From assembly GCF_001580025.1 (NCBI RefSeq), contig NZ_LSZO01000166.1:1-64000 (forward strand): a DNA stretch of 64,000 nt. Reading direction: 5' to 3'. Both the position numbers and the translations under genes were made by a program. Positions 18,035 through 28,683 of this stretch are shown here, piece by piece. This DNA is from Ventosimonas gracilis. Its GTDB lineage: Bacteria > Pseudomonadota > Gammaproteobacteria > Pseudomonadales > Pseudomonadaceae. Under the pieces are notes generated by a model. That model did no database searches, was not told the origin of the DNA, and saw only the letters and a list, made by a program, of their open reading frames with translations. Position 1 is the first letter of the stretch. The number at the start of each line of letters is the position of its first letter.

Positions 18035-18064
18035 AAAAGCCCCGCACTAAGCGGGGCTTTTTTA
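18035..18064. terminator. Bidirectional intrinsic terminator
   Basis: Perfect 11-bp stem AAAAGCCCCGC / GCGGGGCTTTT around the loop ACTAA. On the plus strand it is followed by a T-run, ending the amine operon. On the minus strand it reads GCGGGGCTTTTTATT, ending groEL. It lies 15 nt beyond the groEL stop. Confidence 0.93.
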
Positions 18065-18079
18065 CAGCAGGGGCGTGGA

Positions 18080-19726
<1,647 letters not shown>

Positions 19727-19754
19727 TTATTTCCTTAAAAAGGGGTGGAAAAAA

Positions 19755-20048
19755 TCAGCCTTCGATAACGGCGAGCAGTTCGCTCTCGCCCATTACCAGC
19801 AGTTCTTCATCGTCAACTTTGATGGTGTTGCTGCCCGAGTAAGGGCCAAACACGACCTTGTCACCGACCTTGACGGCCAGCGGGCGCACTTCGCCGTTGT
19901 CCAGCACTTTACCGGTGCCGACAGCAACGACTTCGCCACGGTTTGGTTTTTCGGCAGCGCTGCCCGGCAGCACAATGCCACCGGCGGTTTTGGTTTCTTC
20001 TTCGCTGCGACGAATGACGACGCGGTCATGCAGAGGACGAAGCTTCAT
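19755..20048 (-). CDS. groES: Co-chaperonin GroES
   Basis: 97 residues beginning [18 protein letters not shown], with the mobile-loop region [27 protein letters not shown] and the closing block [25 protein letters not shown]. It caps GroEL. AGGAGAG lies 7 nt upstream of the ATG. First gene of the groES-groEL pair. Confidence 0.99.
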   Translation of the reverse strand: MKLRPLHDRVVIRRSEEETKTAGGIVLPGSAAEKPNRGEVVAVGTGKVLDNGEVRPLAVKVGDKVVFGPYSGSNTIKVDDEELLVMGESELLAVIEG

Positions 20049-20147
20049 TGTCGATCTCTCCTGATTTTTTAAGTGGTGAGTTGCCGAGCTGAGTCGGCGG
20101 ATGAAAAAATTTTCTGCCCAAACGGGAACAGACCCTAAGGTAGAGGC

Positions 20148-20176
20148 TAGATAGGGCTGGCTTTGGCTATTTCAAG
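20148..20176 (-). promoter_or_regulatory. Sigma-32 heat-shock promoter of groES-groEL
   Basis: On the minus strand the -35 CTTGAAA (20176-20170) is separated by 13 nt from the -10 CCCTATCTA (20156-20148). This closely fits the heat-shock sigma consensus CTTGAAA / CCCCATNTA. It lies about 100 nt upstream of groES, directly after the fxsA stop. No CIRCE repeat is seen. Confidence 0.9.
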
Positions 20177-20183
20177 GGCGACT

Positions 20184-20612
20184 TTAAAAAATCTTTTCGT
20201 CAGGCGCCGCAAGCGGCAGCTTGTCGGAGGCGACCTCTTCAAATTCGCCTTCAATAATCTGGCTCGCCGCGGGTTGCCGCGCAAAGCGAGCCAGCAGCAG
20301 GCGACGCACCGCAGGCAGCAGGCAGGCAAGCCCCAGGCAATCGCTGATAAAACCGGGCAGCATCAATAAAATGCTGCCTGCACCCATCAATAAACCATCG
20401 CTCATCAACGCAAGCGGCGATTGCCCGCGTGACAGCAGCCCGCGCATCTGCTCAATTACCGCGCGTCCCAAGCGGCGCAGCAACAGGCTAGCCAGCAGCG
20501 CTTTAGCCAGCAGAAAAAACAAACAAAACCAAACGCCAAGCCAGGCGGCAAAACGTATTAACAGGAAGAGTTCCAGCAGGGAAAACAGCAGAAACGGCAA
20601 AAAAATACGCAT
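20184..20612 (-). CDS. fxsA: FxsA family membrane protein
   Basis: 142 residues. Two hydrophobic segments at the N-terminus (FLPFLLFSLLELFLLIRFAAWLGVWFCLFFLLAKALLASLLL) are followed by the family block LMGAGSILLMLPGFISDCLGLACLLP and a charged cytoplasmic tail. E. coli FxsA lessens exclusion of phage T7 by the F plasmid; its normal role is not known. Its position directly upstream of groES is conserved in Pseudomonas. Confidence 0.92.
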   Translation of the reverse strand: MRIFLPFLLFSLLELFLLIRFAAWLGVWFCLFFLLAKALLASLLLRRLGRAVIEQMRGLLSRGQSPLALMSDGLLMGAGSILLMLPGFISDCLGLACLLPAVRRLLLARFARQPAASQIIEGEFEEVASDKLPLAAPDEKIF

Positions 20613-20674
20613 AATGGCAACCCGCTTAAATCAAACCGCCAGCATAGCGCGTTGCCTTGTTAAGGGATAAGCCT

Positions 20675-20992
20675 TTGAGCGAAAGCCAATTAAACGAACG
20701 CCATTTGCGCCTGTACGCAGCGCTTGCGCAAATTCCGCCAGGCTGCGTGATGAGCTACGGGGAACTCGCTCAGCAAGCCGGTCTTGGCCGCGCCGCGCGG
20801 TGGGTCGGGCGGGTTTTGGCACAGTTGCCGGATGACAGCCGCCTGCCTTGGCACCGCATATTGCGTGCAGACGGCAGGCTCGGTTTGCCAGCCGACAGCC
20901 CGTCTGCCCGCAAGCAATGTGAACGGCTGCGCAGTGAAGGCGTACTGGTCGAAAACGGCCGGGTAAAAGGGTTTAAACAAGACGCCCCCTAG
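20675..20992 (+). CDS. Alkyltransferase-like protein (ATL)
   Basis: About 105 residues from a TTG at 20675 that has AAGGGA at good spacing; a TTG at 20657 is an alternative. The fold is that of the DNA-binding domain of O6-methylguanine methyltransferase: RLYAALAQIPPGCVMSYGELAQQAG. The catalytic PCHR motif reads PWHRIL, with Trp replacing the acceptor Cys. This defines ATL proteins such as E. coli YbaZ. They bind and flip O6-alkylguanine and hand the lesion to nucleotide-excision repair instead of repairing it themselves. Confidence 0.92.
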   Translation: MSESQLNERHLRLYAALAQIPPGCVMSYGELAQQAGLGRAARWVGRVLAQLPDDSRLPWHRILRADGRLGLPADSPSARKQCERLRSEGVLVENGRVKGFKQDAP

Positions 20993-21055
20993 GCCAGATG
21001 ATAAAGTGCGCCGCCAAACCGACTTGTCCTTTAAACAAAAGGATTGCCTGTCCTG

Positions 21056-22576
21056 ATGATTCAACAAAGCTGGCGAGAAGCCTTCGCCGTTTATACCCGT
21101 CCGGCGGCGCTTGCCCTGTTGTTGTTGGGTTTTGCCGCTGGCTTGCCCTATATGCTGGTATTTTCCACGCTTTCCGTTTGGCTGCGTGAAGCCGGGGTTG
21201 CGCTGGATACCATCGGCTATGCCAGCCTGATTGGCCTTTCTTACGCCTTTAAATGGACTTGGGCACCCATTCTCGACCAATGGCGCTTGCCGCTGCTGGG
21301 AAGACTGGGGCGCAGACGCTCTTGGCTGTTTCTCTCGCAACTGCTGTTGGTGATAGGGCTTATCGGCATGGCGCTGTTCAATCCCCAGCAACATTTGGCG
21401 CTATTGATTGCTTTTGCCGTGCTGGTGGCTTTTGCTTCGGCCACCCAGGATATTGCCGTTGATGCCTATCGGCTGGAAATTGCAGATAGCAGCCAGCAGG
21501 CCGCCTTGGCCGCCACTTATCAAACCGGTTATCGCCTTGCCACATTGCTGGCCTCGGCGGGCGCGTTGTATTTTGCTGGATGGTTCGGCGGCGACCCACA
21601 CATCTACAGTTTTGCCGGTTGGAGCAGCACTTATCTGCTGTTTGCGTTATTGATGCTGGCGACCTTGGCCGGCAGCCTGTGGCTGCGCGAGCCGCCGCTG
21701 CCTGCGCGAGCGCTGCAAACGGCGGATTTTGGCTTGGGCGAGCAGTTGGTTTCGGTGCTGATTTTGATTGTGCTGTTGATTTCCGTACCGGCGCTGCTGA
21801 CCCAGTTGTATCACACCCAGTGGACGCTTTTATTGTTTGAAGGCGGTAGCTTGCTTGATTTACTGCAAGATGACCGCGCCTTTCTGCGCGCCCTGCTCTA
21901 TTTGCTGTTGATCGGTCTGTGCCTGTCTAGCTACGGACGCGGCGCTCTTGTCCCGGTGCTAAGACCGGTTAATGACTTTGTCACCCGCTACCGCTGGCAG
22001 GCGCTGCTGCTGCTGGGGCTGATTGCGACTTATCGCCTGTCCGATGTGGTGTTGGGAACGATGGCCAATGTCTTTTATATCGACCAAGGCTTTAGCAAAG
22101 AGCAGATTGCCAGTGTCGGCAAAGTCTTTGGCTTGCTGATGACCTTACTTGGCGCGGGGATGGGCGGCTTGCTGGTAGCGCGTTTTGGTATTTTGCCGAT
22201 TTTATTGATTGGCGGCGTCACTTCGGCGGCGACCAATCTGATGTTCCTCTGGCTGCTTGGAGCCGGTGTGCATATGCCGATGCTAATGCTTACCATCAGT
22301 TGCGATAACTTAAGCGCAGGTCTTGCTTCAGCCGCCTTTATCGCCTACCTGTCGAGCCTGACCAACCTTAAATTTTCCGCCAGCCAATACGCGCTGCTCA
22401 GCTCCATCATGCTGCTGCTGCCGAAACTGATAGGCGGCTACTCCGGCGCGATGGTAAAAAATTTAGGCTATGCGCCGTTCTTCCTGATCACCGCCGCACT
22501 GGGCATACCCACGCTGCTGTTAATCCTCTGGCAATGGCGCTGGCCGGTCAAAGCACCTGCCGAAGTTAACGCTTAA
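21056..22576 (+). CDS. ampG: AmpG-type muropeptide MFS permease
   Basis: 506 residues, 12-14 predicted membrane helices. The AmpG block GFAAGLPYMLVFSTLSVWLREAGV near residue 25 and SYAFKWTWAPILDQWRLPLLGRLGRRRSWL are characteristic, followed by ATQDIAVDAYRLE. It imports anhydromuropeptides from the periplasm for cell-wall recycling and in many Gammaproteobacteria supplies the signal for AmpC induction. No ampR or ampC is seen nearby. The ATG at 21056 is preferred over the TTG at 21044. Confidence 0.93.
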   Translation: MIQQSWREAFAVYTRPAALALLLLGFAAGLPYMLVFSTLSVWLREAGVALDTIGYASLIGLSYAFKWTWAPILDQWRLPLLGRLGRRRSWLFLSQLLLVIGLIGMALFNPQQHLALLIAFAVLVAFASATQDIAVDAYRLEIADSSQQAALAATYQTGYRLATLLASAGALYFAGWFGGDPHIYSFAGWSSTYLLFALLMLATLAGSLWLREPPLPARALQTADFGLGEQLVSVLILIVLLISVPALLTQLYHTQWTLLLFEGGSLLDLLQDDRAFLRALLYLLLIGLCLSSYGRGALVPVLRPVNDFVTRYRWQALLLLGLIATYRLSDVVLGTMANVFYIDQGFSKEQIASVGKVFGLLMTLLGAGMGGLLVARFGILPILLIGGVTSAATNLMFLWLLGAGVHMPMLMLTISCDNLSAGLASAAFIAYLSSLTNLKFSASQYALLSSIMLLLPKLIGGYSGAMVKNLGYAPFFLITAALGIPTLLLILWQWRWPVKAPAEVNA

Positions 22577-22697
22577 GATCTTGCCGCAGTTGCCGCAATG
22601 GCACCGTCGGCGTTTGCATAAATCATAAATCGCGCGAAGCGGCGCTGATTACCTTTCTCGCAGCGCCAATCCACCCACCACAAGGAATTGCAAGCCG

Positions 22698-23417
22698 ATG
22701 TCTGACGATCACCTTCCCATAGGCAAAGCATTGCCAAACTGGCAGCCTCGCCTTGCGCCAAGCCCCATCGTGCTAAGCGGGCATTTCTGCCGTTTGGAGC
22801 CGCTGCATAGCCATCATGCCAATGCGCTGTTTGCCGCCTTTAACGAGGCCGAAGATGGGCGCGACTGGCTGTACCTTCCTGCCGGGCCGTTTGCCGATGC
22901 GGCCGCTTATCGTGACTATGTGCAACGCATTGCCGGAAAAAACGACCCGCTGCATTTTGCGGTGATTGACCTTGCCAGCCAGCAGCCGGTTGGCACTTTA
23001 TCGCTGATGCGGCAAACGCCGGAGCATGGTGTGGTGGAAGTCGGCTTTGTGACCTTTTCGCCTAAGTTGCAACGCTCACCGCTGGCAACCGAGGCGCAAT
23101 TTTTGCTGATGCGTTATGTGTTTGACGCGCTTGATTATCGGCGCTACGAATGGAAGTGCGACAGCCTCAATCAGCGCTCGATTAACGCGGCGCAGCGGCT
23201 GGGATTTATCCATGAAGGCTGCTTTCGCCAAGCGATGGTCTACAAAGGCAGAAACCGCGATACCGCTTGGTTTTCCATTATCGATGCCGACTGGCCGCTG
23301 ATAAAAGCCGCTTTTGTGCAGTGGCTAAGTCCGCAGAACTTTGATCAAAACGGCCAGCAAATCCAGCGCTTGCAAGCCATCCGAGAACGTCTTTTAAAAG
23401 ACGGCTCGTTGCCTTAA
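22698..23417 (+). CDS. GNAT-family N-acetyltransferase (RimJ/RimL-like)
   Basis: 239 residues. The GNAT fold is indicated by VLSGHFCRLEPLHSHHANALF at the start, then PVGTLSLMRQTPEHGVVEVGFVTFSPKLQRSPLATEAQFLLMRYVFDALDYRRYEWKCDSLNQRS. This last stretch contains the acetyl-CoA-binding segment and the RimJ/RimL block with conserved NxxS. IHEGCFRQAMVYKGRNRDTAWFSI follows. The likely role is acetylation of a protein N-terminus or a small amine; the substrate is unknown. AAGGAA lies upstream of the ATG. It converges with galE with 24 nt between the stops. Confidence 0.9.
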   Translation: MSDDHLPIGKALPNWQPRLAPSPIVLSGHFCRLEPLHSHHANALFAAFNEAEDGRDWLYLPAGPFADAAAYRDYVQRIAGKNDPLHFAVIDLASQQPVGTLSLMRQTPEHGVVEVGFVTFSPKLQRSPLATEAQFLLMRYVFDALDYRRYEWKCDSLNQRSINAAQRLGFIHEGCFRQAMVYKGRNRDTAWFSIIDADWPLIKAAFVQWLSPQNFDQNGQQIQRLQAIRERLLKDGSLP

Positions 23418-23441
23418 TGGATTGGCCGGCTTGGGATTCTG

Positions 23442-24443
23442 TCAAGCGGTTTGATTTTGTTGCCAACGCCAAGCGTCGCGGCACATGGCCTCTATATCCA
23501 ATTCGGTTTGCCAGCCTAGCCGTTGTTTTGCCAGGCGCGAATCGGCATAAACTTCAGCCACATCCCCGGCGCGGCGTGCGGTGATTTGATAAGGCACTGG
23601 CCGCCCAGTTACCCGCTCAAAGGTTTGCACCAGTTGCAATACACTAATGCCCGTGCCGGTGCCCAGATTAACGGTAAAGCCGGTTTTATTGCGCGTTAAG
23701 GCATCCAACGCATCGGCATGCGCCCGTGCCAAATCCATGACATGAATAAAATCGCGCACGCCGCTGCCGTCTACCGTCGGCCAATCACCACCAAATACCG
23801 AAAGTTTTTCGCGCACGCCCGCCGCTACTTGGCAGATATAAGGCATTAAATTATTGGGAATACCACTCGGCGCTTCACCCAATAAACCCGATGGATGTGC
23901 CCCGACTGGATTGAAATAACGCAAAATCGCCGGTTTTAATCCACTGCCGCTTACGGCAATATCACCCAGCATCTGTTCAATCACTAATTTGCTGCGACCA
24001 TAAGGATTACTGACCGAAAGCGGCGCATCTTCTTTAACCGGCACTTTCTCAGGATGACCATAAACCGTTGCCGATGAACTAAAGACCAAGTGCTTTACCG
24101 CCGCCTTTTGCATCGCCTGCAATAGGTTCAAGCTGCCGCCAATATTGTTATCGAAATAATCCAGCGGTTGCTCGCAGGACTCGCCCACGGCTTTTAATCC
24201 AGCGAAATGAATCACCGCATCAAAGGTTTTCGTTTTAAATAACGCAAAAACCGCTTCACGCTCGCGTAAATCCACCTGACAAAAATCAAAATGCTGTCCG
24301 CTGATTTGATAAAGACGCTCAAGTACAGCAGGCGAACTATTACTGTAATTATCCAAAAGCACTAAATCATGCCCACGTTCAGCCAACACCAGCGCCGTAT
24401 GACTGCCGATATAACCCGTCCCACCACAAACCAAAACGCGCAT
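23442..24443 (-). CDS. galE: UDP-glucose 4-epimerase GalE
   Basis: 333 residues from the ATG at 24443, the conserved start MRVLVCGGTGYIGSHTALVL with the NAD-binding GxxGxxG. The catalytic Ser-Tyr-x3-Lys is present (FSSSATVYG, then SNPYGRSKLVIEQML). VRDFIHVMDLARAHADAL and FTVNLGTGTGISVLQLV are further family blocks. It interconverts UDP-glucose and UDP-galactose (or the N-acetyl forms) for LPS or exopolysaccharide. It stands alone, without other sugar genes. Confidence 0.96.
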   Translation of the reverse strand: MRVLVCGGTGYIGSHTALVLAERGHDLVLLDNYSNSSPAVLERLYQISGQHFDFCQVDLREREAVFALFKTKTFDAVIHFAGLKAVGESCEQPLDYFDNNIGGSLNLLQAMQKAAVKHLVFSSSATVYGHPEKVPVKEDAPLSVSNPYGRSKLVIEQMLGDIAVSGSGLKPAILRYFNPVGAHPSGLLGEAPSGIPNNLMPYICQVAAGVREKLSVFGGDWPTVDGSGVRDFIHVMDLARAHADALDALTRNKTGFTVNLGTGTGISVLQLVQTFERVTGRPVPYQITARRAGDVAEVYADSRLAKQRLGWQTELDIEAMCRDAWRWQQNQTA

Positions 24444-24839
24444 GGCACTGCTCTCAACGCCTAACAAAAGGGGCGTTATTATCCACTAAAAATCGTTCAA
24501 CCGTCGTTGCATGTGGCAAAAATAAAGATTAGGCTGCGCTAAATTCCTGCAATGGAAGCGGCCATGAACCCAGTCAATTCCCCGCTACAAAAACACCCTG
24601 ACGCCCTTCGCCGCGCGGGTTTGCGTCCGCTGCAAATCCGCGTGCCGGACAGCAGGCAGCAGGGAAAAGTCAAACACTGATACCCGCACGCGAACCTGAT
24701 GCAATGGATTGGTTTTAGGAAAACCCTGACTGCAAAGAATATATTGACCCTATCAAACCGTTCCAGCAAATTGGCAAAGCGCGCAAGCAAGATGGGTATA
24801 TTCCTGCTTCTTGATGCCACTTAAATTGAGACTCTAATA
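24444..24839. other. Intergenic region with antitoxin remnant
   Basis: 396 bases between galE and the acyltransferase gene. Apart from the short MazE-like remnant at 24552-24680, I see no intact gene, terminator or RNA. The 160 bases after the remnant contain only short open frames, such as one ending KARKQDGYIPAS, that I cannot assign. They look like decayed coding DNA. Confidence 0.5.
24552..24680 (+). pseudogene. DUF3018 / MazE-like antitoxin remnant
   Basis: A 42-codon frame reads MEAAMNPVNSPLQKHPDALRRAG followed by LRPLQIRVPDSRQQGK, then stops. The block ALRRAGLRPLQIRVPDSR is the N-terminal ribbon-helix-helix core of the DUF3018 antitoxin family, usually about 70-90 residues. The usual continuation (a helix rich in Glu/Arg and an acidic C-terminus) is missing, and no MazF-type toxin follows. 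I read it as a truncated, decayed antitoxin gene. Confidence 0.6.
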
Positions 24840-25466
24840 ATGCTCAGCAAACTGACCGCTTTTTTAATTACTTCCGTTGCCCGTTTATTAACCGGGGCGC
24901 GGGCGCTTTGGCTGGGTTGCAGCGCCGTACCGGTACAGCGCATTTATTATGCCAATCACAGCAGCCACGGTGACTTTGTATTGCTTTGGGCTTGTTTGCC
25001 ACAGCCTTTACAACAACGTACAAGACCGGTCGCTGGCAAAGATTACTGGCATCAATCCAAACTGCGCCGTTTTTTAATTGACCGGGTATTTAATGGTGTA
25101 TTGGTAGAACGCAGCTCGCCCAGTGAGGATAAAAGCAATAAGCTACAACCCTTGTTGGATGCGCTTAATAATGGCGATTCATTGATTATCTTCCCGGAAG
25201 GCACGCGCAATTTAACGGAAGAGCCTTTATTGCCCTTTAAAAGCGGCATTTACCATCTGAGCGAAGCCTGTCCGCAGATTGAATTGGTGCCGGTATGGAT
25301 TGCCAATCTAAGCCGCGTGATGCCCAAAGGGCGCGTGCTGCCGCTGCCTTTGCTCTGTACCTTAACCTTTGGCGAACCACTTGTACGTATTGAGGGCGAG
25401 GAAAAGCCCGCCTTTTTGCAACGGGCACGAAACGCATTGTTGGCACTTTCCGAGCAGGAGGCATAA
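24840..25466 (+). CDS. Lysophospholipid acyltransferase (PlsC-like)
   Basis: 208 residues. Acyltransferase motif I is NHSSHGDF (NHxxxxD) near residue 39, and motif III is FPEGTRN near residue 118. An N-terminal hydrophobic segment (LTAFLITSVARLLTGARALW) anchors it to the inner membrane. It would transfer an acyl chain to a lysophospholipid such as 1-acyl-glycerol-3-phosphate. It directly precedes a CdsA-like gene with the stop and start 1 nt apart, so the pair probably makes phosphatidic acid and then CDP-diacylglycerol. It is shorter than classical PlsC (about 245). Confidence 0.9.
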   Translation: MLSKLTAFLITSVARLLTGARALWLGCSAVPVQRIYYANHSSHGDFVLLWACLPQPLQQRTRPVAGKDYWHQSKLRRFLIDRVFNGVLVERSSPSEDKSNKLQPLLDALNNGDSLIIFPEGTRNLTEEPLLPFKSGIYHLSEACPQIELVPVWIANLSRVMPKGRVLPLPLLCTLTFGEPLVRIEGEEKPAFLQRARNALLALSEQEA

Positions 25467-25467
25467 G

Positions 25468-26406
25468 ATGAATTTAACCACGCACACATTATGGTTATTT
25501 GCCGGTATCGGTATTGTTTTGTTGATTGCCAGCACGGTAGGTTTTATTTTAAAAAAGCGCATTAAAGAGCAACCCAATGCCGTTATCGATAACTTAAATG
25601 CGCGCATTAACGCCTGGTGGGTAATGGCGCTGTTAATTGGTCTGGCATTTTGCTTTGGCAATTTGGGCGTTATTTTGTTGTTTTACTGCGTGTCTTTTTA
25701 CGCGCTGCGTGAATTTATTACCTTGACGCCCACCCGGCGCAGTGATTATCCGGCGTTGGTTGCTGCTTTTTATTTTGCCTTGCCGATGCAATACCTGTTG
25801 ATTGCCATCGATTGGTACGGCCTGTTTGCCATTTTTATTCCGGTTTATGTGTTTTTGCTGCTACCCATCCTGGCTTCATTGGGCGGCGATACTACGCGCT
25901 ATCTGGAGCGCGCCGCCAAAGTGCAATGGGGTTTAATGATTGCGGTTTATTGTATTTCCTCGGTACCGGCATTATTGACTTTAAAAATTAAAGGTTTTGC
26001 AGGGCAAAATCTGCAATTAATTGCTTGGCTTTTAGTCGTGGTGCAATTATCCGATGTCGCACAATATGTCTGCGGCAAACTGCTCGGCAAACGCAAAATT
26101 GCGCCCAAGTTATCTCCTTCCAAAACCTTGGAAGGTTTTATTGGTGGCGTATTACTCGCCAGCACTGTGGGCGCACTGCTGTTTTGGATAACGCCCTTTA
26201 GTTTCTGGCAGGCCGCGTTGCTCGCGTTAATCGTTAATCTGCTCGGCTTTGCCGGTGGCTTGGTGATGTCCGCCATTAAGCGCGACCGCGGCGTTAAGGA
26301 TTGGGGGCAGATGATTGAAGGTCACGGCGGCATGCTCGACCGGCTGGATTCCGTGTGTTTTGCCGCGCCGATTTTCTTTCATATTGTGCGCTATTGGTGG
26401 GGATAG
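25468..26406 (+). CDS. Phosphatidate cytidylyltransferase (CdsA-like)
   Basis: 312 residues from the ATG at 25468 behind a perfect AGGAGG. Eight or so hydrophobic segments are visible. The CTP-transferase signature at the C-terminus is SAIKRDRGVKDWGQMIEGHGGMLDRLDSVCFAAPIFF, matching the S-x-x-KR-x(2)-K-D-x(5)-GHGG-x(2)-DR-x-D pattern. KIAPKLSPSKTLEGFIGG is another family block. It makes CDP-diacylglycerol from CTP and phosphatidate. It is paired with the upstream acyltransferase and may be a second CdsA beside the usual one near the outer-membrane assembly genes. Confidence 0.92.
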   Translation: MNLTTHTLWLFAGIGIVLLIASTVGFILKKRIKEQPNAVIDNLNARINAWWVMALLIGLAFCFGNLGVILLFYCVSFYALREFITLTPTRRSDYPALVAAFYFALPMQYLLIAIDWYGLFAIFIPVYVFLLLPILASLGGDTTRYLERAAKVQWGLMIAVYCISSVPALLTLKIKGFAGQNLQLIAWLLVVVQLSDVAQYVCGKLLGKRKIAPKLSPSKTLEGFIGGVLLASTVGALLFWITPFSFWQAALLALIVNLLGFAGGLVMSAIKRDRGVKDWGQMIEGHGGMLDRLDSVCFAAPIFFHIVRYWWG

Positions 26407-26459
26407 ACTAATCGGCAATAGAAAGGGCAATCCATAAACAAGGTTAAGGATGGCAACCC

Positions 26460-28682
26460 ATGCGCAACGCCCTGCTGATGCTGGCCGCCGGTTTGCTCAG
26501 TGTGCGTTTTCTGCCCGCCCTGCCACCGCTTGGGTTATTGCTCGCACTCGCCCTGATTGGGCTGATGTGCCTGCCTTGGCGCACTTATCTATTGAGTTTT
26601 TTCTTGTTTGGTCTGTGCCTCGCTTGCCTGTCCGCACAGCGGGCATTGGATGACCGCTTAAATCCGGCGCTGGATGGGCGTACCGTCTGGTTACAAGGGC
26701 AGGTGGTGGGACTGCCACAGCAACAACAAGGCACCATGCGTTTTGTGCTGGAAAATCCGACATCAAGGCGCGGCAAACTGCCCGCTCGTCTGCGGCTGAG
26801 TTGGCATCAGGGACAACCCGTTCAAGCCGGAGAAGTCTGGCGACTGGCGGTTACACTCAAACGCCCGCACGGCACGGTCAATCCAGCCTCTTTTGATTAC
26901 GAGGCCTGGCTGCTCGCGCAACGTATCGGCGGAAGCGGCACGGTCAAACAGGGCGAGCGCATCAGCGCCGCGCAAGGTTTTGCCGCTTTTCGTGATGACA
27001 TCCGCCAAAACCTGCTGAATACGCCCGCTTATGGTCGCGGCGGTGGACTGGCGGCGTTGGTGGTGGGTGATGGCTCGGGGCTTTCCCGCGCCGACTGGCA
27101 ACTGCTGCAAGATACCGGCACGCTGCATCTGATGGTGATTTCCGGCGGTCATGTCGCGCTGCTGGCGCTTGCCGTCTACGCACTTATTGCGGGTATCGCC
27201 CGTCTGGGTCTATGGCCTGCCCGCTTTTCTTGGCTGCCGGTTGCCTCTGTGCTCGCCTTTGCCGCCGCGCTGGCTTATGGTCTTGTCGCCGGATTTGAAG
27301 TGCCGGTACGCCGTGCTTGCCTGATGATGCTGGTCGTGTTGGTTTGGCGCTTGCGTTTTCGTCACCTGGGATGGTTCTGGCCTTGGCTGCTGGCGCTCAA
27401 TGCGGTACTGCTGATTGAGCCGCTCGCCAGTCTACAAGCGGGATTTTGGTTGTCCTTTATCGCCGCTGGATTACTGCTTTGGCTGTTTTGCGCCCGTCTT
27501 GGCCGCCTGCCTTGGTGGCATGGCTGGATAAAAGCACAGTGGGGTATGGCGATCGGCCTGTTGCCCGCACTGCTCGCATTGGGACTGCCGATAAGCCTAA
27601 GCGCCCCGTTTGCCAATCTGCTCGCGGTGCCCTGGATTGGCTTTATCAGCGTCCCGTTGGCGCTGCTGGGTACTTTGTTATCCCCACTGCCCTATCTGGG
27701 CGAAGGATTACTTTGGCTGGCCGCTGCGTCACTGCACTGGCTGTTTTACCTGCTGGGGCTGATAGCCGCCTTGCTGCCCGCACAAACCTTGCCCGCTGCG
27801 CCGCTTTGGGCATGGTTGCTGGGCGCTCTCGGCGCGGGCGTATTGCTGCTGCCTTCTGGCATACCCTTGCGTTTTTTCGGCGCTTTGCTGCTCGCGCCGC
27901 TGTTGCTGGTGCCCATCCACAAACCACCGATGGGACAAGCCGAAGTTTGGCTGCTGGATGTTGGTCAGGGGCTTGCCGTACTGCTGCGTACCCGCGATCA
28001 CGCCATGCTCTACGACAGCGGCCCGAGCTACGGCGACTTTGACAGCGGCGAGCGCATCGTGTTGCCCTCGCTGCGCCGTTTGGGCGTAAAGCAGCTGGAT
28101 TTAATGCTGATCAGCCATGCCGATAACGACCACGCGGGCGGCGCTGAAGCGATTATGCGCGCCATGCCTGTTGCGGCAGTGCAAAGCGGCGAACCGGCCA
28201 GACTGCCGCAAAGCCTAAACGCCACGCCCTGTATCGATGGACAAAGTTGGCAATGGGATAAGGTGACTTTTACCACCATGCACAAAGCCGATGCAAAAAG
28301 CAGTAATGGCAAAAGCTGTCTGCTGAAAATTACCGCTAATGGTGAACGCCTGCTGCTGACCGGCGATATTGATTATGAAACCGAACGCGCCTTGATTGCC
28401 GCCGGATTTGATCTAAAAAGTGACTGGCTGCTCGCCCCGCACCACGGCAGCAAAAGCTCCTCCAGCATGGCGCTGCTTAAAGCGGTTTCGCCGCACAGCG
28501 TGTTAATTTCCCGTGGTGCATACAACAGCTACAACCACCCGCATCCGCAAGTTTTGACGCGTTATCAAAAACTGGGCATTCATATCTTTGACAGCAGCCA
28601 AACCGGTGCACAGCGTATTGAACTGGGGCATTACCAAAAACTGCACCCTTTGCGGGAAGAGCAACAGCGGTTTTGGCGGTAA
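26460..28682 (+). CDS. comEC: DNA internalisation competence protein ComEC/Rec2
   Basis: 740 residues. Order: N-terminal membrane segments and an OB-like region with GRTVWLQGQVVGLP; a multi-helix competence domain containing LHLMVISGGHVALLALAVYALIAG; a C-terminal metallo-beta-lactamase-like domain with LLDVGQGLAVLLRTRDHAMLYDSG, LMLISHADNDHAGG, LLLTGDID and LLAPHHGSKSSSS. It is the inner-membrane channel for single-stranded DNA uptake, so natural competence is suggested, in line with the type IV pilus factors PilZ and FimL here. AAGGATG lies upstream of the ATG. Its stop is 1 nt from the stop of the convergent M81 gene. Confidence 0.95.
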   Translation: MRNALLMLAAGLLSVRFLPALPPLGLLLALALIGLMCLPWRTYLLSFFLFGLCLACLSAQRALDDRLNPALDGRTVWLQGQVVGLPQQQQGTMRFVLENPTSRRGKLPARLRLSWHQGQPVQAGEVWRLAVTLKRPHGTVNPASFDYEAWLLAQRIGGSGTVKQGERISAAQGFAAFRDDIRQNLLNTPAYGRGGGLAALVVGDGSGLSRADWQLLQDTGTLHLMVISGGHVALLALAVYALIAGIARLGLWPARFSWLPVASVLAFAAALAYGLVAGFEVPVRRACLMMLVVLVWRLRFRHLGWFWPWLLALNAVLLIEPLASLQAGFWLSFIAAGLLLWLFCARLGRLPWWHGWIKAQWGMAIGLLPALLALGLPISLSAPFANLLAVPWIGFISVPLALLGTLLSPLPYLGEGLLWLAAASLHWLFYLLGLIAALLPAQTLPAAPLWAWLLGALGAGVLLLPSGIPLRFFGALLLAPLLLVPIHKPPMGQAEVWLLDVGQGLAVLLRTRDHAMLYDSGPSYGDFDSGERIVLPSLRRLGVKQLDLMLISHADNDHAGGAEAIMRAMPVAAVQSGEPARLPQSLNATPCIDGQSWQWDKVTFTTMHKADAKSSNGKSCLLKITANGERLLLTGDIDYETERALIAAGFDLKSDWLLAPHHGSKSSSSMALLKAVSPHSVLISRGAYNSYNHPHPQVLTRYQKLGIHIFDSSQTGAQRIELGHYQKLHPLREEQQRFWR

Positions 28683-28683
28683 T

